Shown here in pieces: positions 24,019 through 36,454 of a stretch of 64,000 nt of DNA (positions are counted from its first letter, which is position 1; each line of letters opens with the position of its first letter). This DNA is from Cycas panzhihuaensis (Eukaryota > Cycadophyta), in the NCBI GenBank assembly GCA_023213395.1, contig CM041465.1, positions 185,449,741 through 185,513,740 of the forward strand, in the 5' to 3' direction. Under the pieces are notes generated by a model, which worked only from the letters and a program-made list of their open reading frames with translations, searched no databases and was not told the origin of the DNA. A program made the position numbers and the translations under genes.

Positions 24019-24558
24019 TGTTTCCGACTACGGAATGGACTTCATACACATCGACACGTGTTTGTGCGGTATATGCCTTTACTTTGCTTACTTATGATCG
24101 CCGCAGAATTGGGAATGGTTTGATTGACATGTGCCTGTCCATATGCACCTGTTTGATTGCTTGTTCATTATGCATGTGCCTAACGGCACCATTAGCCTAT
24201 GACGACTCGCAGTGAGGGCATTCATCGTGAATCGACACCCCGTATGGCGTACAACCACCCACGACGTCTCCATGGTCTTTCGGGATCCTTTTGCCGGCCT
24301 GTTTATGCGTGTTACCGCGTGCCGCTTATGTTGCAAACCCTTTCTAAGCCTGGTTTAACCCTTAGTTAGGTCTTTTTGCCCCGTTTGAGCACACGCCCAT
24401 GACCTGAAACTGCTCTTGACTAATGTATTTTGAGTTTAACTTATGATTTTACCTTAAAGACCTGATTTCTTACTTTAATTTTCTGTTTTTTGGGTTTGAT
24501 TCGTCTGTGATAAATTAAGCGATCTGCGGAGTTTCAAGCGGTACCGGTGCGTCTGCAT

Positions 24559-24586
24559 GATAAACTTAGCGATCGCTAAGTTTATC
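24559..24586. promoter_or_regulatory. Perfect 28-bp palindrome in U3 of A 5' LTR
   Basis: Half-site GATAAACTTAGC, centre GATC, then the exact reverse complement of the half-site. It lies about 120 bp upstream of the TATA-like box. A related half-site (TAAATTAAGCGATC) occurs about 45 bp to the left. It could be a protein-binding site or a hairpin; function is inferred from position only. Confidence 0.8.
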
Positions 24587-24699
24587 GCAGACATTTAAAA
24601 TTTAAAAGAGAAACCACGACGGTGGCCGCGATTTTTGAATGCCGCGTGGCTCCCAATCAGTTGGGCGCGAGGGCCCCCAACGTTCACTTGCTTCACTCG

Positions 24700-24712
24700 A
24701 GACATAAAAACC
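24700..24712 (+). promoter_or_regulatory. Putative TATA box of A LTR promoter
   Basis: ACATAAAAACC lies in the 5' third of the LTR, downstream of the GC-rich CCCCCAACGTTCACTTG block. The equivalents are at about 32032-32041 in the 3' LTR, and GGCTTAAAAACT in element B (about 43271). Inferred from position and sequence only. Confidence 0.4.
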
Positions 24713-26538
24713 ATTTTTCATTCATTGGCATCATTATTCACCTCACTTTTCAACTTTCCTAGAGCATTTTCTTCACAAAGAGACAAAGAACAAAAAAAGG
24801 ATAAGAGACATCCTCCTACACTGTGGATCGAGGTACAAAGGGCTGCTTATTCGGAGTTGCGGGGCCATTCTTGCCCCTCACAGACTCCGTTCTAAGCACT
24901 CTTCCTCTTCATACATTCTCAAGGCTTTCAAGAGGATTTTCACCAAGAAAGACCATCGCAAGGAGCCATTTCCAAGCTTTTGACTTGCATGAGGTTCCAC
25001 TACCTTATTCTCTTGCAAGGGACATGCAACAACACCTCATAGGCATTGGTTGGACCCGCACCAAGCTTCCAAGGACCTACATGCTCTCATTTCTCATCAT
25101 TGGAGGTATTTGGTGTCCCTTGTTAAGTGCTTTTTTAGTTATTTCTTCATTGCTTACTTGCAAATCTTTTCCTCTCTTTGTGCATGTATTTCCTTGAGTT
25201 TCCCTTGATCATTTGATGCAAATAACCGTAGCGGTTGTGGCCCATTGGAGTGTTGCCCTAGGCTAGGCCTAGTTTCTCACTTGCCCCCCTAAACCCATCC
25301 TTTTCCTCCAACCCTTCTCTTCGCCATTTCTTGGGCAATAGGCATAAAGGGTTACACGAGGGTTAGAGGGAGATAGGCGGGGTTCCGTCCCCCAGTGCCG
25401 TCCTACTCCCCAAGGGTTCCGCCCCTTATCCTCTCTCCTTTATCTCCGCTTTTGTTTAGGAAAGCGGGCTAGAGAAGCTTTGGAGAGTCGGTTTGAATAC
25501 CCGTCTTGGTATAGGCTATCCGTTGCTACGACCCGAATCTGTTACATGCTAGCATCGCTTCCCTTATATCCTGTGGAGACCTCTCGTGGGTGAGTTAGCC
25601 ATCCCAGGCTACACTCAATCCCGCTTGGTGCGTTGGTGGTGTATATCGATTGCATATGTGTCGTGTGACTTCGTTTCCTTTCATTGCATGTTAGTGCTTA
25701 ACCGTATTTTCCTAGCTTAGTTTATTTTACTTGCGGCACATATATACATACCTTTTGTATCTCGTAGCCTCTCTCTCGAGAGGAAGGTATTCGCTTATTT
25801 GCTTGCGGGAGGCGTTCGGAACAAAGGCGCATAGGGTCGACCCGTTGCCGGTCGACGCTTGTTTGGTACGTTCTCCCTTTTGTTTGTGTCGCTTTGAGCT
25901 TTATTATTTTATCGTTTCAGTTTAGTTAGTGTTTATTTGCTTTCGGGAGGTAAGTGATCCCCATCACCGCTTGCAACCGACGTCCGCACGAGGAGGACGA
26001 CGGGAGGAAGCGCAACTGTGGACGGACACTGCGTCTCGCCATCGGACCTGTATTCTCCGCTCACCTTCCATACCCTTTTTCGTGCTCTTACGTTTCTTTA
26101 CACTTGCTTTAGTAGTTAAAGAACATAAGAAAAAGGGGAAGAAATAACTATTTAGTTTGTACTTGCTTTTTACTCTGCATTTACTTTACTTGTACATTTC
26201 TTTGCTATACCCCGTATTATGGTATTTGAGATCTGTGACCGATCCCTCCTTAGCCGCTCTTGCATATATTTTACCGTGACACGTTCGGTTGGTTGCCCCC
26301 TTCAGCTTTCTCATTACCTTGAGAAGTAGCGGCGCGAAGTTTCCTTTCCCCTTCCGCCATCAGAAGGGTAGGAGGGTCTCGCCTTGCACGGCTACAGAAG
26401 CAACCAGCACCTTGCGATCCGTGCAGCGCTCCGGCGCCGGACGTCCGCGAGGTATGATCCTCGTTCTTTAGCCTATTAGCCACGTGGTTTTGTGTCCTTC
26501 CCGCCAGCGTTGGATCATTGCCCGTGGAGAGCGTTTCA

Positions 26539-26795
26539 TGGCGACCATCTGGGAATGCCGATGGGAGCTAGATCCGCTTCCCTTCGTGTTGGTGCTCTTG
26601 CCTTTAGGTAGGCTCGCATTTTGCGTTTTGAGTTGGGCAACCCCAGCGGGTTTGCGATGCTTTCCTTCCTTTTCCTTTTCGCTTTTTCTAACAACGCCGC
26701 GAGGCGTTGCATGCGACGTTCTCGCCGCCGCGGGGTTTGCCGTTGTTAGAAGACCAATCGTCGCGTTTCATTCCATCGTCGAGCCCGTTTCGGCA
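26539..26795 (+). other. Primer-binding site and leader of A
   Basis: TGGCGACCATCT directly follows the LTR end. Element B has TGGCGACCATCTTTGGGACC at the same place (45143), so this is the conserved minus-strand primer site of the family; I cannot name the tRNA with certainty. The rest is untranslated leader up to the gag ATG. Confidence 0.65.
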
Positions 26796-29700
26796 ATGGA
26801 AGGATACCCGTCCGATTGGGCCTACCATGCCATGACTTGCACTCATGAGTTCCCTTCGTCCGTTTCGGAATCCACCCGTGAGGGCGAGGATTCCATCTAT
26901 TACCCTGATGACCATTTCCACCCCGAAGATTTTGAGCCTTCCACTCATGCAGCGGAAGACCGGCTACTCGTGAGACCCGCCACCCCACTGGCGAGCCTTA
27001 CGAGGAGCGCCCTGAGGGGTCCCCTACCTTCGAAGTCCCTTCGACCTCGTATGGCTATGAGGATACCCCTCCGACGCGGTCGAGGCGCTTGGCGAGTACT
27101 TTCGGCGATTCGCCAACCGCCTCTAGATGGGTAGCGGAGATGCTACGCAACGTGGCGTCTGCCACAGCCATGCCCACGTCATCTACTGGCGGTTGATACG
27201 TCGCCGCGCACACACGTCATGCCGTGTCTACCCGGCTCTAAGGCGAGTGTTGCGTTTGCTCCTAGTCGTGGTCCCACTTCCTCGGGGCCGCGCGCGGCAT
27301 CTTTCCCTCAGCTCGGGTTAGTATGCCTTGCTCAAACCAAACGCACGTGCCACCGCCGAACGTGGCGCACGCGTTTCCTAGTAGGCCTCGAGGCCTGCTG
27401 GCCATGCTTGACCATGTAGGACCCACTCCTACGTATGTCCAGAACCCGGTTGGTGGTCCTTCTCTTTACGTGCCCCCAGGCTACACGTCACAACCTTGGG
27501 GGCAGGGCAAGGGAAACCACCGCCTATGGAGTGGGGCCGTTGCACCCATATGGGGTCGCGCCACCTACGGGTGGCCCATATGGGCAAAACCCGGTCCCTC
27601 ATCCCCTGTTTCCGACGACCAGCGCGACTCCTGCTGCTGCGGCCAGACAAGGGAGCGCCACCTTTCCTGAACCTCTACCCGCAGTCCCCCTTCCCACAAG
27701 GGGTGTTTCCTCAAGGAGGGATGGGACCGACACCCCCATCCGTTCCTTTGCCGGTTGTCGATCCCTTAGCCCAGGCAAGGACACGTCCTTTCGTGGACTA
27801 TAGGTCGACGCCTCTGTCCGTTGAGGCGTTGAGGACTAACTTGCCGCCTCACCCTCCTGAAGTCCCCAAATTTGATGGGACTTCGTCGCAGGACCCAACC
27901 GAGCATGTGCGCAGTTTTTCCATGGCATGCATTGACTACTGGGCCTACGACCATATCTTGATGAAGCTCTTCCCGCGGTCCTTGCAGGGCGACGCCCTCA
28001 AGTGGTTCTACCGCCTTCCTGCCCATTCGATCTCCTCATTCCAGTAGCTAGTGGACGAGTTCGTCAACTATTTTGACGTAGCGCGCCCATTCGAGAGCGG
28101 AATGAAGGCGCTTTTGTCGCTCAAACAAGGACCGCGATGAGATGAACCGTGACTTTGTGCGGCGCTTTCACGACCTCCTTCACTCCACCAAGGCCACATT
28201 GCACGAGGAGTTGAAGAGGATCTCTTTGTCAACGCGCCGCCCGAGGTGCATGTGGAAGTCCTCAAGATGGGGGCAACCACATGCGACTCGCCATCACGAG
28301 GTGTTTAGCTTTGGAGGCTATTGAGATCCGAGGCGGGACTCAAGAAACCTCCCAAGCCCTCGCAACGTCGCGAGGCGCCTCCTCCGGCCGAAGGAGACCA
28401 CACCTTCAGCCCGCTAGGACCACCTCTCACCCGTGAGAGGACCCTAGATCCCCTTATCGCCATTCGCTCATTCGGCGCCACGATGAAGGAGTTAAAACTC
28501 CAACCTCCTTCGCCGCCTACCTCCCATAGACACATTCGCCAGACTTCTCGTGCGATGCCCCCAAAGGGGCAACACCCGATCTTCTCAAGCAAGAAGGATC
28601 GATCCTCCCCTTGCGAAGAGGTGGTGTTCTATCCACGGGGAGTGTTTCCATGACGATGCGCGTTGGGGCACAAGACCCACGCCGACTCGTCCCCAGCGGC
28701 GTCGAGGCCTAATCTCGATCGACCCATTTATAGAGACCCGTTCCCCAAACATGGGGAACGTGGTCGTGATGTTCAACAAAGAAACAACCGAACCGGACAA
28801 GTCTCCCGATCCTCGCCTTCGCATGGTAGAGGGAAGGGTATACGAAGGTCACCTACCCCTTCGCGCTCCCCTGACCGCCGTGCTCCATCACCTTCAGCGG
28901 TCCCGCTTATAAGGGAAAGAAGGTTGTCCAATTGCTTGAGACCACTCAGTTATATGCCTTAACCCGGTCCCAGTCGCTAAAGAGGCACTGGTGCCTCTTC
29001 ATCTACATCTCACCTTGATCCTCTTAGGGCCGTTCCTCCCGGAGATTCCTGCGCTTCCCAAGACTATTCCCGCCCGGTCGATTCGACTTTAGAAGGCGCT
29101 TACCCAACCCACGTGGAAGGGTAAACCCTTTTCTATTGTTGACGAGCTCTATCTGGTCATTGCGGGAATGTCCTTGATGGACGTCTTGAGAAGCTGCCCT
29201 GGGCAACGTGCTCTCCTTCTTGCAGCTCTTGGTCAACAAGGCGCGTCCATCCATGCGATAGCTGCTACCTCCCATGGACCACCTGTCATCTCATTTGATC
29301 CTAGAGATCTCCCATCTCCCAATGACGGGAGAAGCTTTTGCATTACGCTCGTCATTACCATTGACACTCCGATTGTATCGTAAAGAGGACCATTGTAGAT
29401 AATGGCTCCTCGGTTAGCATATCTGTCGTATGCTCAAGGAGCTAGGCATAGTAGCTCTTGAGTCATCCCTTGGAAATGCCAAGGGTATGATGGGGCCAGA
29501 AGTCCCCTCCGGGGCGATCTCCTATCCCTCACCTTAGGAGGAAAACCGTTTACATCGAGTTCTTTGTACTCGGCGTCGGCGTGGAGTACAACCTCTTGTT
29601 GGGCCGACCATGGCTCGACCCGGATGGGGCGATCTGCTCCACGCGATTGGGCAACTTAAATTTGTCCATGAAGGACAAGTTAAAGTTGTCGCCCGTGAGC

Positions 29701-30375
29701 CAATCTTAGTCTCACACCTCTCATCCGGCCTGCCAAGTTTTCGATGATGAAGATAGTGATCCCGAGGAGGTTACCCCTTAGTGGGACCTTTGTTTCGAGG
29801 AGACCGACCTTCATCGGTCGAGCCCTATGCTGCGTCATGAGCCAAACCTAGTTAGGTTTGCCCCTATTGGTGTAGGTGGTTACGGTTACTTAAGCGCCAT
29901 GAGTGATTTTGATTCGGATGGCGAGGGCTATGGGCCCTCTCCTCGGCGTGTCACCACGGTTTCGCGAGCACCTAGGGGAATATCTCAATCGGATATTCCC
30001 GCTCTTCCTCATTCTACATTGGCTCCCGAGCCGCTGGTCTTAAACCAGCCATTTATCTTACTTTCTCGACCCCCCCGGGCGGTTTCACGTAGGCGCCCAC
30101 GTCGGCGAGCCACTCGTAGAGGCACTTCTTCTTCACGTTCTAGATCCTTACCTCGGACTAGAGCCACTCCTCCTCGGATGCAACCTTGCCACGCGGTCCG
30201 CCGTGTGCCAAGTCTGTTGCACTCATCTGGTTCCGACCATAGCAAGTTTACTGGTAGGCCTGGCCACATTAGGCCTACTCTTCGTCACCTATCTCCTACC
30301 CTGCGTGTGACTGCCCCTACCTTTATGGGGCCTAGGCACACCTCTTCCTCTCTTCTTGCTCCGAAACGAGCCTAA
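26796..30375 (+). pseudogene. Gag-protease polyprotein of A, frameshifted
   Basis: The ATG at 26796 opens MEGYPSDWAYHAMT. Domains follow in shifting frames: an acidic/Pro-rich N-terminus; the capsid start VPKFDGTSSQDPTEHVRSF (near 27865-27920) and MNRDFVRRFHDLLHSTKATL (near 28142) of the retrotransposon gag domain; an eroded CCHC-type knuckle with HGECFHDDA near 28645; a Ser/Pro/Arg-rich linker; and the aspartic protease with VDNGSSV (29392-29418) and YNLLLGRPWLD (near 29590-29620). An Arg/Ser/Pro-rich tail ends APKRA at 30375. Typical gypsy polyproteins continue into RT after the LLLGRPW motif; this one does not. Element B shows the same N- and C-termini. Breaks are mostly one- or two-base indels at GC runs, some of which may be sequencing errors. 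Confidence 0.85.
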
Positions 30376-30525
30376 ACTACCATTTTAAATTGTTCCCATT
30401 CCTCCCAACCACGGGTGGAATGGCAATTTAAGATGGATTCTTCTCAAACGAGCCTAAACTACCATTTTAAGTTGTCCCCATTCCTCCTAAGCTGCGGGTT
30501 GAATGGCAATTTAAGGTGGATTTTT
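30358..30525 (+). repeat. Two-unit tandem hairpin repeat after the A ORF
   Basis: Two copies of a unit of about 83 bp beginning AACGAGCCTAAACTACC. Each holds an inverted repeat: CCATTTTAAATTG pairs with CAATTTAAGATGG, and inside it CATTCC with GGAATG, with a CCACGGGT-type loop. The first unit overlaps the ORF end (stop codon inside AACGAGCCTAA). Element B has three units at the equivalent place. Confidence 0.9.
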
Positions 30526-31322
30526 CTTCGCCGCTTCAGCTTCCTCCTGCGGAACCCGCTCCCATGAGCTATTGGGAACCTTTGTCTTCCTATTTTGGGC
30601 ATTCCCCAAATTAGGACGACTGTGGAGTATCGTTACTCCCCTTTCCATGCTTGTCGTTTCCTTTGCACATTCCGCTATGCTCCCTCGTGGACATGTATGT
30701 CGCCCATCCTCTAACCTCACACCTCTCGATCGCCTCTACTCACGGTGGATGTGTGTGCTCACATTAGATATATGGCCATACATGGAAGGAAACACTGCAT
30801 ACTTTCAATAAGATATCTACAACAAAAAATCTGCATATCTACACATTTGCATTTCTAAAACAAACAAATATTTACAACATATGTACATTTACAACATACA
30901 AAAATCATTCATTTACAAAATAAATCATACATGCTACATCTATCATACATGATACACACCATTTCATGTGGAGGCTTGTCTGGCCAGCCCGTGCCCAAGT
31001 CTCCGGTTGCTGTCGGTTAGATATGCTTGCTCGCTTTGTTGGATGCCCTCTTACTTCACGTTGCACCTTGGCAACGGGGGCATCCCGTTGTACTGCTTAC
31101 TTCAGTTTCCGCTCGATGCCTAGACGACGCGTAGGCAGCCCCTACGTTGTCCTCGTCTCTGTCCCCCTTGTCCACGCGTTCCGCCACGACACTTGCCTAC
31201 GCCCTTGGACCACGTGCTGCTCTTTATTGTTTATATATATATGCATGTGCTACTCATGTTTCTTGGTTGACAGCATTCGCCATCACATTACGCTCTCGGC
31301 GGAGGCTCTGCGCCATAAGCGA
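30526..31322 (+). other. 3' non-coding region of A
   Basis: About 0.8 kb between the tandem repeat and the 3' LTR, conserved with 49258-50037 in element B, including an A/T-rich block of ACAT/TTACA motifs (about 30800-30960). No conserved protein. The bases before the 3' LTR (ATAAGCGA) are not a convincing polypurine tract, and B is no better (GCGAGGCGA). Confidence 0.6.
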
Positions 31323-33878
31323 TGTTTCCGGCCACGGAATGGACTTGCGACACATCGACACGTGTTTGTGCAGGTATATGCCTTTACTTTGCTTACTTAT
31401 GATCGCCGCAGAATTGGGAATGGTTTGATTGACATGTGCCGGTCCATATGCACCTGTTTGATTGCTTGTTCATTATGCATGTGCCTAACGGCACCTTTTA
31501 GCCTATGACGACTCACAGCGGGCATTCATCGTGAATCGACACCGTATGGCGTACAACCACCCACGACGTCTCCATGGTCTTTCGGGATCCTTTTGCCTTT
31601 GTTTATGCGTGTTACAAGGCCGCTTATGTTGCAAACCCTTTCTAAGCCTGGTTTAACCCTTAGTTAGGTCTTTTGCACCGCTTTGAGCACATGCCCATGA
31701 CCTAAAACTGCTCTTGACTAATGTATTTTGAGTTTAACTTATGATTTTACCTTAAAGACCTGATTTCTTACTTTAATTTTCTGTTTTTTTGGGTTTCGGT
31801 TCGCATCACAGTAAATTAAGCGATGCACTGGAGTTTCTAAGGCGGTACCGGGCATCTGCGCGATAAACTTAGCGGTACCGCTAAGTTTATCGCGGTACGA
31901 CTGTTTAAAATTTAAAAAAAGAGAAACCACGCGACGATGGCGCGATTTTCGCGAATCTGCGCGTGGCTCCTAATCAGTTGGAGGCGCCCGAGGGCCCCCA
32001 ACGTTCACTTGCTTCACTCGAGACATAAAAACCATTTTTTCATTCATTGGCATCATTATTCACCTCACTTTTCAACTTTCCTAGAGCATTTTCTTCACAA
32101 AGAGACAAAGAACAAAAAAAAGGATAAGAGACATCCTCCCACTACCGTGGATCGGAGGTACAAAGGGTCGCTATTCTTTGGAGTTGCAGGCCATTCTTGC
32201 CCCCTCACGGACTCTGCTCTAAGCACTCTTCCTCTTCATACATTCTCAAGGCTTTCAAGAGGATTTTTCACCAAGAAAGACCATCGCAAGGAGCCATTTC
32301 CAAGCTTTTGACTTGCATGAGGTTCCACTACCTTATTCTCTTGCAAGGGACATGCAACAACACCTCATAGGCATTGGTTGGACCGCACCAAGCTTCCAAG
32401 GACCTACATGCTCTCATTTCTCATCATTGGAGGTATTTGGTGTCCCTTGTTAAGTGCTTTTTAGTTATTTCTTCATTGCTTACTTGCAAATCTTTTCCTC
32501 TCTTTAGCATGTATTTCCTTGAGTTTTCCTTGATCATTTGATGCAAATAACCGTAGCGGTTGTGGCCCATTGGAGTGTTGCCCTAGGCTAGGCCTAGTTT
32601 CTCACTTGCCCCCTAAACCCATCCTTTTCCTCCAACCCTTCTCTTTCGCCATTTCTTGGGCAAGGCATAAAGGGTTACACGAGGGTTAGAGGGAGATAGT
32701 GGGTTCCGTCCCCAGTCCGCCCTACTCCCCAAGGGTTCCGTCCCTTATCATCTCCACCTTTATCTCCCGCTTTTGTTTAGGAAACGGGGCTAGAGAAGCT
32801 TTGGAGAGTCGGTTTGAATACCCATCTTGGTATAGGCTATCCGTTGCTACACGACCCGTCCTGTTACATGCTAGCATCGCTTCCTTTATATCCTGTGGAG
32901 ACCTCTCGTGGGTGAGTTAGCCATCCCGAGGCTACACTCAATCCCGTTTGGTGCGTTGGTGGTGTATATCGATTGCATATGTGTCGTGTGACTTCGTTTC
33001 CTTTCATTGCATGTTAGTGCTTAACCGTATTTTCCTAGCTTAGTTTATTTTACTTGCGGCACATATATACATACCTTTTTGTATCTCGTAGCCTCTCTCT
33101 CGAGAGGAAGGTATTCTGCTTATTTGCTTGCAGGAGCGTTCGGAACAAAGGGGCGCATAGGGTCGACCCGTTGCCGGTCGACGCTTGTTTGGTACGTTCT
33201 CCCTTTTGTTTGTGTCGCTTTGAGCTTTATTATTTTATCGTTTCAGTTTAGTTAGTGTTTATTTGCTTTCGGGAGGTAAGTGATCCCCATCACCGCTGCA
33301 ACGTCGCATACGAGGAGGACGACGGGAGGAAGCGCAATCAGGATCGGACACTGCCTCACCCAACCGGGACCCGTGTATTCTCCGCTCACCTTCCATACCC
33401 TTTTTTCGTGCTCTTACGTTTCTTTACACTTGCTTTAGTAGTTAAAGAACATAAGAAAAAGGGAAACTAAATAACTATTTAGTTTGTACTTGCTTTTACT
33501 GCATTTACTTTACTTGTACATTTCTTTGCTATACCCCGCGTATTATGGTATTTGAGATCCTGTGACCGATCCCTCCTTAGCCGCTCTTGCATATATTTTA
33601 CCCGTGACACGTTCAGTTGGTTGCCCCCCTTCGCCGCTTTCTCATTACCTTGAGAAGTAGCGGCGTGCGAGTTTCCTTTCCCCCTTCCCGGCCATCCGAA
33701 GGGTAGGAGGGTCTCGCCTTGCACGGCTACCTGGAAGCAACCAGGCACCTTGCAGTCCCGTACCCGCGCTCCGCCGCACGGACGTCCCGCGAGGTATGAT
33801 CCCCGTTCTTTAGCCTATTAGCCCCGTGGTTTTGTGTCCTTCCTGGCGTTGGATCATTGCCCCGTGGAGAGCGTTTCA
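31323..33878 (+). repeat. 3' LTR of A (2556 bp)
   Basis: Partner of 24019-26538. Long identical stretches show a fairly recent insertion compared with the AT-rich elements around it. Many differences between the two copies are small indels in GC-rich motifs. Confidence 0.9.
31859..31894. promoter_or_regulatory. Perfect 36-bp palindrome in U3 of A 3' LTR
   Basis: Equivalent of 24559-24586, longer here: arm CGCGATAAACTTAGCGGT, centre on the GGTACC step, then the exact reverse complement. The two LTRs therefore differ at the palindrome centre (GATC versus GGTACC) yet both stay perfectly symmetrical. Confidence 0.85.
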
Positions 33879-34467
33879 ACCGCTAATTGGTTCCCCTAGA
33901 GTTATAATACTAAACTATAAATGTTCTAACCATTCTTGTAATGATTCCAATCACTCTAGTATGCGCTTTTCATTATTTTTCCTACTAATTTATACCATTC
34001 TATTATAAGATCCATCTATTGGGATGTTCTCAATTATTTCAAATACCAATGTGCCATTTTTCATGTATACATTTGTCCTAAGATTTAAAAAGGTTGAGCA
34101 TCCTAACATTTAAAAATGATGCCCAAAATATCCAACTATTAAATTTTTTGATATTATAATAGGTCACATTCCTTCACCTCATCTTTCAATCTATCCTTAT
34201 AGACTAGTTATTTATACCTCCCTTATGCATATATCCTTACATAACTATTGAACTATTTGCTCAAATTGAGTTGTTATTTCTCTATTTAATTTTATTAAGT
34301 TTAATATTTATATAATTTTATTAACCATTGCTTCATCCAATAACTTGATTCTATTGATCATCCTTTTCTATTTTAAGATTTTCCAACCATATTTTGATGT
34401 GTTATATTTTATTACTCATTGTCTTCCTTTCTTAGGATGTTCCCTCTCTAGTTCCTCCTTATATCTA
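33879..34467. other. AT-rich spacer right of A
   Basis: No coding similarity. The first 65 bp resemble the sequence left of A (see 23404-24018). The remainder is ordinary AT-rich sequence up to the LTR of element E. Confidence 0.4.
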
Positions 34468-34763
34468 TGATGGTAGGAGGTGAATGGAATCAATATAAAA
34501 TGCTATTTTATTTAGAATTGGTCTACCTTCAAAATCAAATTTTATTCATTAATAATGACTCCAGTATAATATAATACACAAGCCTATATTCCTACAACTA
34601 TAAAAAGGATCAACAATGGTCTAAATATGACTCATAACTACCCTAACAAATGTCACAAGTCCATTAAGAACTTTTCATAACTCCTGCCATGTGTCTTCAT
34701 CCTAATGATGATTTAATGTCTTACCAAGCTAAAGTTCATCTTATATAAACATTAATTCTAACA
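34468..34763 (-). repeat. 3' LTR of minus-strand copia E
   Basis: On the minus strand it starts TGTTAGAATTAATG directly after the polypurine tract AAAGGGAG and runs about 296 bp to CTACCATCA; the left edge is approximate. It shares the start and an internal ATTAATGAATAAAA block with the copia-1 LTR (3839-4126). Confidence 0.65.
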
Positions 34764-34864
34764 CTCCCTTTAAATGTTTATATCATTGGATTTAATGCTA
34801 ATATAAGATTTGAATTTACCAAACTCGTCTCTAGCTAATGGTTTGGTGAAAATAATTGTCAACT
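34764..34864 (-). pseudogene. RNase H C-terminus of copia E, left piece
   Basis: Minus-strand reading gives LTIIFTKPLARDEFGKF and a short tail up to the polypurine tract: the final ADIFTKPL box of copia RNase H. The preceding part of the domain continues across element D at 40885. Removing D and one copy of its target duplication restores the frame (LVEE then LTIIFTKPL, with a TAG for Gln between). Confidence 0.85.
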
Positions 34865-35078
34865 TATTGGAAGCCTTGCAACCATATCATTAACATTTAA
34901 TATATATTAATTAACTAGGGATGTGTCTTATCATATGGGGTGCTTCATTTGTATTTATATACCCCTGAAATCTTGTTAAGATGTCATATGTTAATTTAAT
35001 TAAATATCAATATATTTCCTTAAGAAATATTTGCCATACTTACTTTTATTTTTGGTAGTGAATATTAGATCCACTACA
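34865..35078 (+). repeat. 5' LTR of D
   Basis: 214 bp, starting TATTGGAAGCCTTGCAACC (expected TGTTGGAAGCC, with G decayed to A) and ending ATCCACTACA; the primer-binding site follows after two bases. Confidence 0.8.
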
Positions 35079-36454
35079 AGTGGTATCAGAGACAACTTGG
35101 AAAACTTATTATTTTATTAACATTATATCTTTATATTCATATGATTTATGCACCTTATATTCTCCATTTATACCTATGTGTCCTCCATTTTTAGTAGGAC
35201 TTCTACAATCTTAATACCTTCATTCAACTGTCTTAGCATTAATATCTTCAACCCTTTACTCTCTTTATATTTCATCTATATTCTTTTTACCATCTAACTT
35301 ACCCATTAGTGGAAACCCTTACTTAGCATCCTCTCAGTGTATTTTGCTTGCATTTTCTCCTCGTTGTTAATTGCATATTTATATGGTCACTTCATTTACC
35401 CATAATTAAGAACATTAATATATATATTAGAATTTTCATATTTTGTCTCAATTCTAGTATTTTATAACTTTGTGGGCTATAAATTAGGCAATTCGTAACT
35501 CTTTGAGTGACTAATTAATACATGAGATCCATGCTAAGTGTATCAAAACTAAATAAACTTCTATTGAATATTAAACATCATTGCATTTGCCATCACCATG
35601 ACTACTTATGATCATTCCATTCACTATCTTATATTGCCATTGCAATAGTTCTTATAATGTAGTATTAAACCCTAACTATCATTCATAATTACATACTAAT
35701 TTTGTATCTCCATCATTATATACTAATCATCATCTATAAGTGTCTTTTCTACAATTAAACTATTGTCCTAAGAATCATATATATTCTAGTGACGTTGAAA
35801 TTCTAACAATGTTAAAATTCCTGTAGTGAAATTCCCTGTATGCTAATATACTTGGTATTTTAACATTCCTATATATGAAACTTGGAATAATAAATTCCCA
35901 TTATTAATCTAGATTGGGGATCTCTATATATTCTCCATCATTTATAGTATACTCATCTCCTCAAGTTGCATTTCACAACATATAAACATGCCTCCAACTT
36001 TTAATAAGTATGGAATAATAACTACATATATATGTAGGGAAAAAATATGATAATTGTGAAATATAAATTGACTTTCATATATATTCCAATAGATCTACCT
36101 TGATATATAGGTAATTACATATATAATAGTTTGATATTGATAGATATATTTAGTGTAGCCACCCTTAAATAAACTATGTTAAAGTGCCTTGAATTAGATA
36201 TTAATCTAGTGTCCATTCATACATTATTAACTTAATATGGCTAATATACATATTAATTCATTAAACACACATATACTATATATTTGTATCCCACCTATCT
36301 CATATCTCTACCCACATAAATATTCTTAATATTATTCCATTATATTTTGTGTATAATTTTTTTTATATGCAAAGGTAGATTCATGAGTATGAATTACTAG
36401 TATATGACACTTATGTTGTATGAGGGAAAAACATATAATAGATGCATTGTTAAT
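35079..36454 (+). other. D internal leader, left part
   Basis: AT-rich sequence after the primer-binding site TGGTATCAGAGAC. No sustained frame or known motif. It is interrupted at 36454 by element C. Confidence 0.5.

Larger units (their letters stand above)
24019..26538 (+). repeat. 5' LTR of A (2520 bp)
   Basis: Aligns with 31323-33878 from TGTTTCCG to GCGTTTCA. It contains a palindrome (24559-24586), a TATA-like CATAAAAA at about 24703-24710 and a long GC-rich transcribed part. Short open frames inside it (24635-24895, 24823-25197, 25731-26147 and others) shift between LTR copies and carry no conserved protein, so they are not genes. Confidence 0.9.
24019..33878 (+). mobile_element. A: gypsy-like gag-protease element with 2.5-kb LTRs
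   Basis: 9860 bp with long LTRs (24019-26538 and 31323-33878) and a 4.8-kb internal region. Termini are TGTTTCCG and GCGTTTCA. A primer-binding site TGGCGACCATCT abuts the 5' LTR (26539). The internal region carries one gag-protease frame, then a tandem hairpin repeat, then about 0.8 kb of non-coding sequence. There is no RT, RNase H or integrase, and no space for them between protease and repeat. Base composition is markedly richer in GC than the surroundings. No target duplication is visible (left flank ATCTT, right flank ACCGC). Element B (42619-52549) has the same layout, so the lack of pol is a family trait. Confidence 0.9.

Noticed and set aside
24635-26483. Several open frames of 60-124 residues inside the 5' LTR of A and their counterparts in the other LTRs
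   Set aside because: They change phase and length between the four LTR copies and show no conserved protein, so the open frames follow from GC content.
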